Below are positions 25,865 to 33,632 of a stretch of DNA of 64,000 bases, piece by piece. Made by a program: the position numbers and the translations under genes. The stretch is taken from NCBI RefSeq assembly GCF_900113735.1, contig NZ_FOQM01000005.1, positions 186,001-250,000 of the forward strand, given 5' to 3'. Within the stretch, counting starts at the first letter, position 1. Each line of letters begins with the position of its first letter. Under the pieces are notes generated by a model. The model had not been told where the DNA came from. It did no database searches and saw only the letters and a program-made list of their open reading frames with translations. This DNA comes from Bradyrhizobium sp. Gha. Lineage in GTDB: Bacteria > Pseudomonadota > Alphaproteobacteria > Rhizobiales > Xanthobacteraceae.

Positions 25865-25883
25865 TTTACGACCCGTTAACCAC
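25865..25883 (+). promoter_or_regulatory. CtrA box upstream of flbT
   Basis: TTTACGACCCGTTAACCAC is TTTA-N7-TTAACCA, about 95 bp before the flbT start. It is almost the same sequence as the fliX site at 17012-17030. Confidence 0.6.
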
Positions 25884-25976
25884 AGTCGGCAAGGATTGGG
25901 CCCAAATCAGAGCGGGCAACCTTCATTGAAGCGACGCGTGCGCCGCTCGTTACCAAAGCGTTGATGGAGAACAGGC

Positions 25977-26402
25977 ATGGCTCTCAAGGTCGAGCTCAAA
26001 CCGCACGAACGCATCATCGTCGGTAACTGCGTGATAACCAACACCGAGCAGCGCGCCCGACTTCTGATCGACGGCGAGAACGTGCCGATCCTGCGCGAGC
26101 GCGACATCCTCACCCCGGAGACGGCCGACACACCGGCCAAGCTCGTCTATCTGGCGGTCCAGCTGATGTACATCTCGCCGGATCCGCAGACCCAGCACGG
26201 TACCTATTTCAACCTGGTACGCGACATCGTCACCGCGGTGCCGAGTTCCTGGTCGATCATCGAGGGCATCAACAACAACATCATGAGCGGCGATCTCTAT
26301 CGTGCGCTGAAAGAAGCCCGCAAGCTGATCGCCTACGAAGAGAAGTTGCGCGACCAATACAAGGCCACTCATCCCGAGCCTGACGTGAGCTCTGCCGCCT
26401 GA
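25977..26402 (+). CDS. flbT: Flagellin synthesis regulator FlbT
   Basis: FlbT represses flagellin translation post-transcriptionally when assembly is incomplete and may help flagellin secretion. The 141-aa protein starts LKVELKPHERIIVGNCVITN and has the conserved LLIDGENVPILRERDIL and YLAVQLMYISPD blocks and a C-terminal helix GDLYRALKEARKLIAYEEKL. It has a GGAGAA ribosome site and is divergent from flagellin 2. A strong terminator follows it. Confidence 0.96.
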   Translation: MALKVELKPHERIIVGNCVITNTEQRARLLIDGENVPILRERDILTPETADTPAKLVYLAVQLMYISPDPQTQHGTYFNLVRDIVTAVPSSWSIIEGINNNIMSGDLYRALKEARKLIAYEEKLRDQYKATHPEPDVSSAA

Positions 26403-26417
26403 TCGCAAAACTGCCTC

Positions 26418-26459
26418 AACGACAACGGCCCCGGATCATCTTGCGGGGCCGTTGTCGTT
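26418..26459. terminator. Bidirectional hairpin between flbT and the decarboxylase gene
   Basis: A perfect 15-bp stem (AACGACAACGGCCCC and its complement) with a 12-base loop is followed by TTT on the plus strand. It lies between two converging genes and can serve both. Confidence 0.8.
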
Positions 26460-26473
26460 TCAGTTGACTGCCA

Positions 26474-27970
26474 TTACTGCGCGGCGAGCGGCGGCGCCTC
26501 GACCTCGATCAATTCGCCGGTTCGCTGCGCGCCGAACTTGATCACCGCCGCCACCAGCGCGTCTATATCGCTCTCCGCAGTGCGGTGATTGACGATCGCG
26601 GCGCGGATCGCGAACTTGCCGTCCAACGTCGTGCTCGACGGCGCCGCGATGCCGGACTCCTGGACATCGGCGACGATCTCGCGATTGACCGCATCGTCGG
26701 CGCGATAGCGGAAGCAGACGATGTTGAGATTGACGAACGCGAGCAGCTCGAGCCGGGGCTCGGCAAGCACACGCGTTTCCAGATATTTCGCGAGCGCGCA
26801 GCTTCGCGCAATCACCGCGCCCAGCCTGTCTGTGCCGAACGTCTTCAGCGTGAACCAAGTCTTCAGCGCGCGGAAGCCGCGCGACAGATCGGGACCGAGA
26901 TCGCACGGCCAGACCGTGCCGGCCGCAAGCCCCCTCGCCTCGCGACCGAGATAGGCCGCCGGTTGCGCAAAGGCCTGCCTGTGACGTTCGCCGTCGCGCA
27001 CCAGCAGGAAGCCGGCGTCATAAGGCACCTGGCCCCATTTGTGGAAGTCGAGCGCAATCGAGTCCGCAAGCTCGATGCCCTCGAGCATCGGCGCGACCTC
27101 GGACGAGAGGATCGCGAGCGCGCCGAAGGCACCGTCGACGTGAAACCAGATCCCCTCCGCACGACACAGCTCCGCGACCGCCTTGAGATCGTCGATCGCG
27201 CCGATGTCGACGGTGCCGGCGGATGCCGTGACCAGGAAGGGCTCGAAGCCGACATCGCGATCGACAGCGATCTGCGCGCGCAACGCGGCGACGTCGATGC
27301 GATGATCGGCGTCGACATCGATCTTGCGGAGTGCATCGGTGCCAAATCCTGCGATGTCCATCGCGCGGGAGATGCAGCCATGCGCAGCCTTCGACGCATA
27401 GGCCGTGAACAGCGCGCCGTCGTTGCCGATGCCGTACTGGCGTGCCGGCGCGCCGAGCGCGCTCGTGCGCGCCACCAGCACGGCCATCAGATTGGCCATC
27501 GACGTGCCCGTGACGAAAATGCCGCTCGCACCTTGCGGAAAGCCGAACAGGCCGCGCATCCACGCGACGATCTGACGCTCGACCTCGATCGGCATGTGAT
27601 CGCGCCCGCCGAGATTGGCGTTGAGGCCGGCTGCAAGCATTTCTGCAACCATGCCGACGGCGGTGCCGCCACCATGCACCCAGCCCATGAAGCCGGGATG
27701 AACATTGCCGGTCGCGTAAGGCGCGACGTGCTCGCAGAATTCGCGATAGACCTCCGCAAGATCGCTTGCCTCGCGCGGCAGGTCGGTTCTCATGGCGGCG
27801 CGAACCGCGTCCGGGATCGGTTGCCAGACCGGACGCGCGCGTACATTGGCGATGCCGTCGATCGCGTCATCCAGCATGCGATGCGCCAGCGCGCGAAACT
27901 CGCTCCAATCCTGCGGATCGAGCGATCCGTTCGCGACGCCGGCCAGCGTGTTGCGGATGATCTCGTTCAT
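26474..27970 (-). CDS. PLP-dependent amino acid decarboxylase (group II)
   Basis: Group II decarboxylases convert aspartate, glutamate or aromatic amino acids to amines. The 498-aa protein has the family order: NVHPGFMGWVHGG (about residues 89-101), TGTSMANLMA (154-163), FHVDGAFG with the PLP aspartate near 279, and DFHKWGQVPYD with the Schiff-base lysine at 311. The substrate cannot be read off. Its start overlaps the ATP-grasp stop (ATGA). It is the last gene of a four-gene operon placed inside the flagellar cluster, so an amine for a conjugated product is one possible role. Confidence 0.9.
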   Translation of the reverse strand: MNEIIRNTLAGVANGSLDPQDWSEFRALAHRMLDDAIDGIANVRARPVWQPIPDAVRAAMRTDLPREASDLAEVYREFCEHVAPYATGNVHPGFMGWVHGGGTAVGMVAEMLAAGLNANLGGRDHMPIEVERQIVAWMRGLFGFPQGASGIFVTGTSMANLMAVLVARTSALGAPARQYGIGNDGALFTAYASKAAHGCISRAMDIAGFGTDALRKIDVDADHRIDVAALRAQIAVDRDVGFEPFLVTASAGTVDIGAIDDLKAVAELCRAEGIWFHVDGAFGALAILSSEVAPMLEGIELADSIALDFHKWGQVPYDAGFLLVRDGERHRQAFAQPAAYLGREARGLAAGTVWPCDLGPDLSRGFRALKTWFTLKTFGTDRLGAVIARSCALAKYLETRVLAEPRLELLAFVNLNIVCFRYRADDAVNREIVADVQESGIAAPSSTTLDGKFAIRAAIVNHRTAESDIDALVAAVIKFGAQRTGELIEVEAPPLAAQ

Positions 27971-29226
27971 GCTGCGCTCTCCAGGCCCGACTTGTCAGTC
28001 GGCCTGGCATGCCGCGACAGCATCGCGGTGAACGCGGCGAAGATCTTGCGCATCTGAGGCGGCTTGTAGGGGAATACGACCGGCGAATCCATGTTGTGGA
28101 CGACCGCGGTGTTGTCGGCCTCGAACACCAGAAGCTCGCCGTTCTGATTCTCGGCGCAGTCGACGATGAAATAGTCGAGCCCGACGCGCCGGCTCATTTC
28201 GTCGAGCGCGCCTCTGTGGCGCGTCGCGAAGGCGTTGTCGAAATCCTGCATGAAGATCGCTTCTTCGGCGCGCTTCTCCTCACTGAACGCCATGTAGGCG
28301 TTGAGATACCAGATGTCCCAGCGATCGGCGATCGCCATGTGACAGGCATAGGGCTTGCCGTCGACCATCGCGAGCCGGATCTTGCGATAGAGCCCGTCGG
28401 GACCCGCATAGTTGACGAAACGCGCGACGAAGAAATCCTGCTCCTCCCGCGCGGCAAGATAGGCCGCGAGCGCCGCCGCATCGTCGAGCTTCGCAAGTCC
28501 GACGCCGGCATGGGTGCCGCGCGGCCGCGCGATCATCGGAAAGTGCAACTCGCCCGTGATGTCGTTGCAGGCGATCCGCCCCTCCGAGAGAGCAATCAAC
28601 TGCCCGCGCGTCGCGTGGGCGGTCACGGGAATGTCGAGGCCCGGGATATCGGCCAGCAGCCGAAACAGCTTGTCGCGATCGAGATTGCCGATCCGTTCCG
28701 GCCGATTGAGCAGCGGTCGCGGCCAGCGCGGCGCAGCCTTTTCGATCAGCGCAAGCGGTTCGCGGCATTCCTCGGAATCGGACGCAACCACGATGGCAAC
28801 GTCATGATCGGGTAGCGTATCCGGCAGTCCGCTTGTCTTGGTCACATAGAGCGTCAACAGCTCGATATCGGAGCCTTCGAGCAGGAATTCGATCGGCGTG
28901 TTGCCGCCCATGTCGATGTCGGCCGCCAGCGCAAGCAGGCGCAAGCCCGGCTTCGGCGCGCTGGACGGCGTACGAAACAACTGATGGAAGGAGAGCACCT
29001 CGGACTGGATCAGGAGCCCGGCCTCCTTATCGCCCTGAAGCTGGGCAATCAGCGACAGATCGAGTCCCTCGCCCGCCTGCGCCGTTCCCTCCGCGACCCG
29101 CGCCAGCAGATGCGCACGCAAGGGGTGCAGATCGACGCCCTCGAAGGCCTGGCGCGTCAGACGCGCAAAGCCGATACGGTCGGCATAATCAGGCGCGGCA
29201 AGCGGATGCAACATCTCACACCTCAA
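27967..29226 (-). CDS. ATP-grasp (RimK-like) ligase-type protein
   Basis: The 419-aa protein has an N-terminal helical region (about 1-90), a pre-ATP-grasp domain (DMGGNTPIEFLLEGSDIELL) and an ATP-grasp fold: NRPERIGNLDRDKLFRLL, FPMIARPRGTHAGVGLAKLDD as the glycine-rich ATP loop, FVARFVNYAGPDGLYRKIRLAMVDG, and the metal-binding DYFIVDCAENQNGELLVFEADN-type stretch. ATP-grasp enzymes join a carboxylate to an amine. It is preceded by the PLP-fold gene with a 6-bp gap and overlaps the decarboxylase. The partners suggest it couples an amine or amino acid to an acceptor, unproven. Confidence 0.8.
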   Translation of the reverse strand: MRCEMLHPLAAPDYADRIGFARLTRQAFEGVDLHPLRAHLLARVAEGTAQAGEGLDLSLIAQLQGDKEAGLLIQSEVLSFHQLFRTPSSAPKPGLRLLALAADIDMGGNTPIEFLLEGSDIELLTLYVTKTSGLPDTLPDHDVAIVVASDSEECREPLALIEKAAPRWPRPLLNRPERIGNLDRDKLFRLLADIPGLDIPVTAHATRGQLIALSEGRIACNDITGELHFPMIARPRGTHAGVGLAKLDDAAALAAYLAAREEQDFFVARFVNYAGPDGLYRKIRLAMVDGKPYACHMAIADRWDIWYLNAYMAFSEEKRAEEAIFMQDFDNAFATRHRGALDEMSRRVGLDYFIVDCAENQNGELLVFEADNTAVVHNMDSPVVFPYKPPQMRKIFAAFTAMLSRHARPTDKSGLESAA

Positions 29227-29232
29227 ACAAGG

Positions 29233-30834
29233 CTATGCCGGCACGGCGGCGGTACGGTCGAGCAGCAGCTCGATCTTCACCAGAGCATGGGCGATGCGAT
29301 CGAGAATGTGCTGCACATTGCGTTGCGCCTGCGCGCCGTCGGGCGACCAGGCGTCGGTTAGGAGCCGCGCACCGACGCATAGCCGGAGAGCAGCATGCGA
29401 AACGCCATCGGGTTGCTCCAACCGCACCGGCTGGCCGACGAGATAGCGTTGCGCCGCCACCTGCCGGTCCGCCGGGCTGCCGCTGATAGCATCATTCATA
29501 TCGCGCGCCAACGCACGGTGAACGGCGCTGGTGTCGGCGATGGATGCCGGCTTGCCATCGCGCAACAGCGTGAACGGAAAAATCGAACGTTGCGCAAATT
29601 CTTCATCGTCGGGACCAGCGGTGTCAGCGGGCGCCGGGATTGCGCGCAGCGACGGCGACAACGCGATCATGCTCTCGATGCCGGACGCAAGCTCGGCGAG
29701 CGTCCTGGTGCGGAACGCGCCGGGCACGGCATAGTAGCCGCCGATCTCGGCGAGCGCCGCTTCCCAGCGCAGCCATTGGCCGAAATTCGGACGACGCTCG
29801 AAGCGCGAGCGCAGCGCCGTCCAGGCCATCGGCCAGTCGCAACGGCCCGCATAGTCGAAGAAACCAGGCGCGATCCCTTCGATCCGGTCGAGCGCCCGGG
29901 ACAGTCCCTTCGGCATCAGCAGCGCGCCGCTGAAGGCGGGGCCACCAAAGAATTTCGAGCCCGTGATCAGCACCATGTAACCGCGATCGAGATAGGACCG
30001 CAGCCTCCGACGGCCGAGCCGCGCCTGACAGGCATCGACGACCACCTGAACCTTGCGCGGCCAGCGCTGCGCGATCTCGTCGAGACAGGCGGCGCTCGGC
30101 GCACGCCAGCCGAGCTTTGACGAATCCATGATGTGCAACAGGACGCGCCGGCCTTGCGCCAGGCTGCTCTCGATGGCACGCATGACTTCGGCATCCGCGT
30201 CAATACGCATCGAACGGCCGGAGGCGTCGAGCAGCGGGATCGCGCTGCTGTCGCCGGCGAGGCCCGCGATCGCAGCGTCCTTGCGCACGGCAATGCCGCT
30301 CGCCGTCATCGTGCTGAAGTGGTGCCCGCGCGCGGTATGAACGGTGCCAGTGCCGGTCTGGTCCGCGCCAACCACGATCGTTAACGGCGGCGCACCGAGC
30401 ACCGCGCGCGCGAGGAACAAGGCATGAAGCTGAGAGTCCGTGCCCGACGCTGAGAACACCACGTCAACGCGCGGCGGCAGCTGGAAGTGGCCGCGCAGCT
30501 CGTCGCGCATATCTTCGCAGCGCCGATCGAAGGCGATCTCGACGTCGTCGAACAGCGATTTGTGGACCAGCTCCTCGCGTGCCAGCGCGGCGCGGTCATA
30601 GGCGGCCTGCGAGATCGGCGATGCCGTCGACGAGGCGAAATTCCAGATCTCGGGTTCGGGCGACGCCCCGCAGCCATAGGCATTGACGCGGTCGTGGGGG
30701 CCGAGCGCCAGTCGCAGATCTCCGCCGGACACGAGCAAGGTATCCAGCGGTGTGAAGAGGTCGCGCAGGCGATGGCGCGAGCCGCCCTCGGAGGCGCGCT
30801 CGATGTCGGACGGGCGGGATGCGCCGATGCTCAT
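29233..30834 (-). CDS. PLP-dependent fold-type I enzyme of uncertain reaction
   Basis: The reading from the ATG at 30834 (GTCGGG ribosome site, 10 bp after the glycosyltransferase stop) gives 533 aa. Fold-type I features are VVFSASGTDSQLHALFLARA (about 126-145) for the PLP phosphate, VVVDACQARLG with the ring aspartate (about 267), and ITGSKFFGGPAFSGALL with the probable Schiff-base lysine at about 294. The order resembles class V aminotransferase/desulfurase-like enzymes, but I cannot name a close family, and the length is greater than usual. It sits between glycosyltransferase and ATP-grasp genes. Confidence 0.75.
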   Translation of the reverse strand: MSIGASRPSDIERASEGGSRHRLRDLFTPLDTLLVSGGDLRLALGPHDRVNAYGCGASPEPEIWNFASSTASPISQAAYDRAALAREELVHKSLFDDVEIAFDRRCEDMRDELRGHFQLPPRVDVVFSASGTDSQLHALFLARAVLGAPPLTIVVGADQTGTGTVHTARGHHFSTMTASGIAVRKDAAIAGLAGDSSAIPLLDASGRSMRIDADAEVMRAIESSLAQGRRVLLHIMDSSKLGWRAPSAACLDEIAQRWPRKVQVVVDACQARLGRRRLRSYLDRGYMVLITGSKFFGGPAFSGALLMPKGLSRALDRIEGIAPGFFDYAGRCDWPMAWTALRSRFERRPNFGQWLRWEAALAEIGGYYAVPGAFRTRTLAELASGIESMIALSPSLRAIPAPADTAGPDDEEFAQRSIFPFTLLRDGKPASIADTSAVHRALARDMNDAISGSPADRQVAAQRYLVGQPVRLEQPDGVSHAALRLCVGARLLTDAWSPDGAQAQRNVQHILDRIAHALVKIELLLDRTAAVPA

Positions 30835-30844
30835 CCCGACAGGC

Positions 30845-31627
30845 TCACGCCGCGTCGGCCGCCGCCGCAGGGGCCGGCGTAAATTGGGAGGCGATATCGC
30901 CATGGAATACCGACGGCCCGACATGATCGAGCGAGCTCTGGATATCGGCCCAGATCTCGCCTCCGATATCGGTCCACCGCTTGCAGAACGCGAAGTCCTC
31001 GGAGAGATACGTGCCGGTCGCAGGATCGATCATGCACTCGAACAGCGCGAACCGGTTCTGGCTCGCGGCCAGCGAGTCGTGCGAATGCTCGCGAAAGAAT
31101 TGCAAACTGGCATAGTCAGGATGGCGGCACATCGCCTCCAGCGCCTGGCGGCGGATCATCAGGAAACCCGTCCCGGCATAACGTACGCGGGTAAAACCGT
31201 TGACCACCACGATGCGATCAGGATTCTCGATCTCGAGCACGTAGTCGAGCGAGGCCGCCGTCACGTCGGTGCGGCCGGCCTGGATCGCCCGCTTCGCCTT
31301 GTCCCAATTGACCCGCTTGATCGGATAGCAGCCGGCGACGACATCGGCGCCGGACTCGATCAGCCGGAACACCTGCTCGGGCCTGAAGCCGATATCGGCG
31401 TCGATGAACAGGAAATGCGTCGCATCGGGATCGTCCAGGAACATCGCGACCAGATTGGCCCGTGCGCGCGTGATCAGCGCATCGCCGTCACGCAGCAGCA
31501 CCTTGAGCCCGAGATTGGACATGCCGTGCACGGCGCGCTGCAGCGCGAAGATGGAGCTCGCGTAAATGCTCGACACCTGTCCGCCGAAGCAGGGCGTCGC
31601 CACCACCAGTTGCAACTTGTCCGACAT
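30845..31627 (-). CDS. Glycosyltransferase-like protein (GT-A, family 2 type)
   Basis: This 260-aa protein starts with a GT-A strand (LQLVVATPCFGG). It has ITRARANLVAMFLDD, then the DxD-type metal motif in FLFIDADIGF (about 73-82), the acceptor-site-like YLSEDFAFCKRW (about 209-220) and a late histidine in LDHVGPSVFHGD, which is the standard motif order for metal-dependent GT-A enzymes. There is no membrane segment, so it probably acts in the cytoplasm. It is the first gene of the four-gene operon, 48 bp after a CtrA box, next to flgL. Sugar and acceptor are unknown. Confidence 0.8.
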   Translation of the reverse strand: MSDKLQLVVATPCFGGQVSSIYASSIFALQRAVHGMSNLGLKVLLRDGDALITRARANLVAMFLDDPDATHFLFIDADIGFRPEQVFRLIESGADVVAGCYPIKRVNWDKAKRAIQAGRTDVTAASLDYVLEIENPDRIVVVNGFTRVRYAGTGFLMIRRQALEAMCRHPDYASLQFFREHSHDSLAASQNRFALFECMIDPATGTYLSEDFAFCKRWTDIGGEIWADIQSSLDHVGPSVFHGDIASQFTPAPAAAADAA

Positions 31628-31674
31628 TGACGGCTCCGCGCCCTGCTCGACTCCTCTCCAAGAGGTAAACAGGC

Positions 31675-31693
31675 ATGGTTAATGGCGCCTTAA
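31675..31693 (-). promoter_or_regulatory. CtrA box of the four-gene biosynthetic operon
   Basis: The minus strand reads TTAAGGCGCCATTAACCAT, a perfect TTAA-N7-TTAACCAT match, 48 bp before the glycosyltransferase start and just past the flgL stop. It has the same form as the flagellin 1 site. Confidence 0.75.
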
Positions 31694-31700
31694 TGCGCCG

Positions 31701-33614
31701 TTACAGGTACTTGACCAGCGAGAGCTGCGCGAGATTGGCGGTAGTCTGATAGGACGCCTGCAGCGCGTTCTGAAGCGACAGGATTTCGCTCGCGACCTGG
31801 TCGGGCGATGCGGACTCCGCCTGGTCGACGATCGTCTGCAGCTGCGCTTTGGCCTGGGTCTGGCGCGTGGTCGCGTCTTTCATCGTATCCTGGGCCATCG
31901 CGATGTCGGTCTGGATGTCCTCGATCTTCTGCTGTCCCGCCTGCGGCGTCAGCGCCTGCGTGGTGCGCAGGCTCAGCGCTGCGACCGCCCCACCCGAATA
32001 TTGCCCGGTCGGCGAGGTCGAGAACGTGCCGTACACGGCGATCGCCTGCAATTGCTTGCGGATCGCGTCCTCGTCGGCCTGCGCGCCATATTGCACCGTG
32101 ACCGAATCGTCGACCCGTGCCACCGCGGTCGAGCGCGCCGAGCCCGGCCCGTCATTGCCGGTGTACCATTTCACCGTTGTGGCCGAGCCGTTCACCAGCG
32201 TCGTCGCCGAACTCGCCGGCGATGAGCCGACGCGCAGCGGCGGTTGCGTCGCGGTGATCGAGGACGACGCGAAGCCCAGCGCGCCGAGCGCTGCGGTGGC
32301 GCTCGCCGTCGAGCCGGAGATGCTCAAGGTCGCGGCATTGTCGGTGTTGATGGTGATCGAGCCGCCATGGATCGCCGATGGCTTCGAGGTGCCCGTGATC
32401 TGGTCGATCTTGCTCATCAGGGTCTGGATGCTGTCGGTGACGTTGAGCTGGTTGCCGGTCGCGCCTGAGGCAACGAAGCTCAGCGTGGTGCCGTTGACGG
32501 TGATGCTGTCGCCGACCGAGAAGCCCGGCGAGATGGAATCCGAAGGCGCCGTGCCCGAGAGCGCGGTGGTGCCACTGATCGGCGCCGGAGGGCTCGCCTG
32601 ATTATTCTTTGCAGCGCCGATCGCCGAGCTGTCGGTGTTGAAGAAATTGTCGCCGGCGGTGACGGCCGATGCCGCGACCAGCGAGGTGTTGGCGAGCTTC
32701 GTGATGGCGGTGTTCAGCGCGGTGTTGAAGTTCGTCGCCGTGGTGACCGGGTTGGGCGCAACCGGCGGAACGGCCGAGGGATTACCGGTGTCGACCGCAA
32801 AGCTGCCGACCGGCACCGGCGTCGCCGTGCTCGCGGTCAGGTCGACCTGCTCGGTCGAACCGTCAGGCAGCGAGAACTGCACACTGATCTTGTCGCCGTT
32901 ATTGGGAGGCGTGGCGCCGAAATTGACCGAAAACGACACCGGCGAGCCGCTCGGACCGGTGACCGTTGCGCCCGTCAGGTTCGAGGAGACAGCTGAGATC
33001 TTCAACCCGAACGGCGATGCCGGGCTGTCTTCCGCCACCTGAACCGAGGTGGTGGTCGGTTGCGACTGCACCAGCCGCCCCATGCCGTTGGCGCCGAGGT
33101 CGGCGGCCTGGCGCTCCGCCATGACTTGCTTCAGGCCCGCCTGCGTGGTCGTGCCGTTGATGATGTCGCCGGCATTGGCGACCGATTGGGTGTCGTAGGC
33201 GGTGCCGGAGAACAGATAGCGGTTGCCCGACTGCGTGTTGAGCACGCCGACCATCGAGCCGAACTGCGCGGCCGCGGTGTTCTGCGCCACCGTCTGGCCA
33301 TTGACGTTGAGATCCTGCGAGCTGGTGGCCGAGCCCGTCTGCACCGTGTTGCGGATCGTCGTCAGCGACTGCAGCGCCGTGTTGGCGAGGTTGATGTTGA
33401 CGTTGACGTTGGTGATCGTGTCGGTATAGGCGGCGATGTTCGAAAGCTGCGCGCGCGAGGCGATCGCAAAGCCCTCGTTGGTGCCCATGCCGGAATAGTT
33501 CTGCGACAGCTTGCCGGTCGAGAGCTGCGTCGACAGGTCGGTGAGCTGCTGGTTGATGTTGCGGATCTGTGCGCCGAGCACCGACGAGCCGTAATTGATG
33601 CTGCTGATCGACAT
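31701..33614 (-). CDS. flgL: Hook-filament junction protein FlgL (extended)
   Basis: FlgL joins the hook to the filament. The flagellin-like N terminus (NINQQLTDLSTQLSTGKLSQ and SGNRYLFSG) and C terminus (ASEILSLQNALQASYQTTAN) are clear. At 637 aa it is about twice the usual length. The insertion includes a flagellin-IN-like module at about residues 363-455 (ITVNGTTLSFVASGATGNQL, ALGALGFASS) that is also present in flgE and the flagellins here. It is last in flgE-flgK-flgL. Confidence 0.93.
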   Translation of the reverse strand: MSISSINYGSSVLGAQIRNINQQLTDLSTQLSTGKLSQNYSGMGTNEGFAIASRAQLSNIAAYTDTITNVNVNINLANTALQSLTTIRNTVQTGSATSSQDLNVNGQTVAQNTAAAQFGSMVGVLNTQSGNRYLFSGTAYDTQSVANAGDIINGTTTQAGLKQVMAERQAADLGANGMGRLVQSQPTTTSVQVAEDSPASPFGLKISAVSSNLTGATVTGPSGSPVSFSVNFGATPPNNGDKISVQFSLPDGSTEQVDLTASTATPVPVGSFAVDTGNPSAVPPVAPNPVTTATNFNTALNTAITKLANTSLVAASAVTAGDNFFNTDSSAIGAAKNNQASPPAPISGTTALSGTAPSDSISPGFSVGDSITVNGTTLSFVASGATGNQLNVTDSIQTLMSKIDQITGTSKPSAIHGGSITINTDNAATLSISGSTASATAALGALGFASSSITATQPPLRVGSSPASSATTLVNGSATTVKWYTGNDGPGSARSTAVARVDDSVTVQYGAQADEDAIRKQLQAIAVYGTFSTSPTGQYSGGAVAALSLRTTQALTPQAGQQKIEDIQTDIAMAQDTMKDATTRQTQAKAQLQTIVDQAESASPDQVASEILSLQNALQASYQTTANLAQLSLVKYL

Positions 33615-33632
33615 GTTTCAGAGCCCTACTGA

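Noticed and set aside
26585..28057. 490-aa plus-strand frame opposite the decarboxylase
   Set aside because: The opposite strand has all PLP decarboxylase motifs; this frame reads as an Arg/Asp/His-rich shadow.
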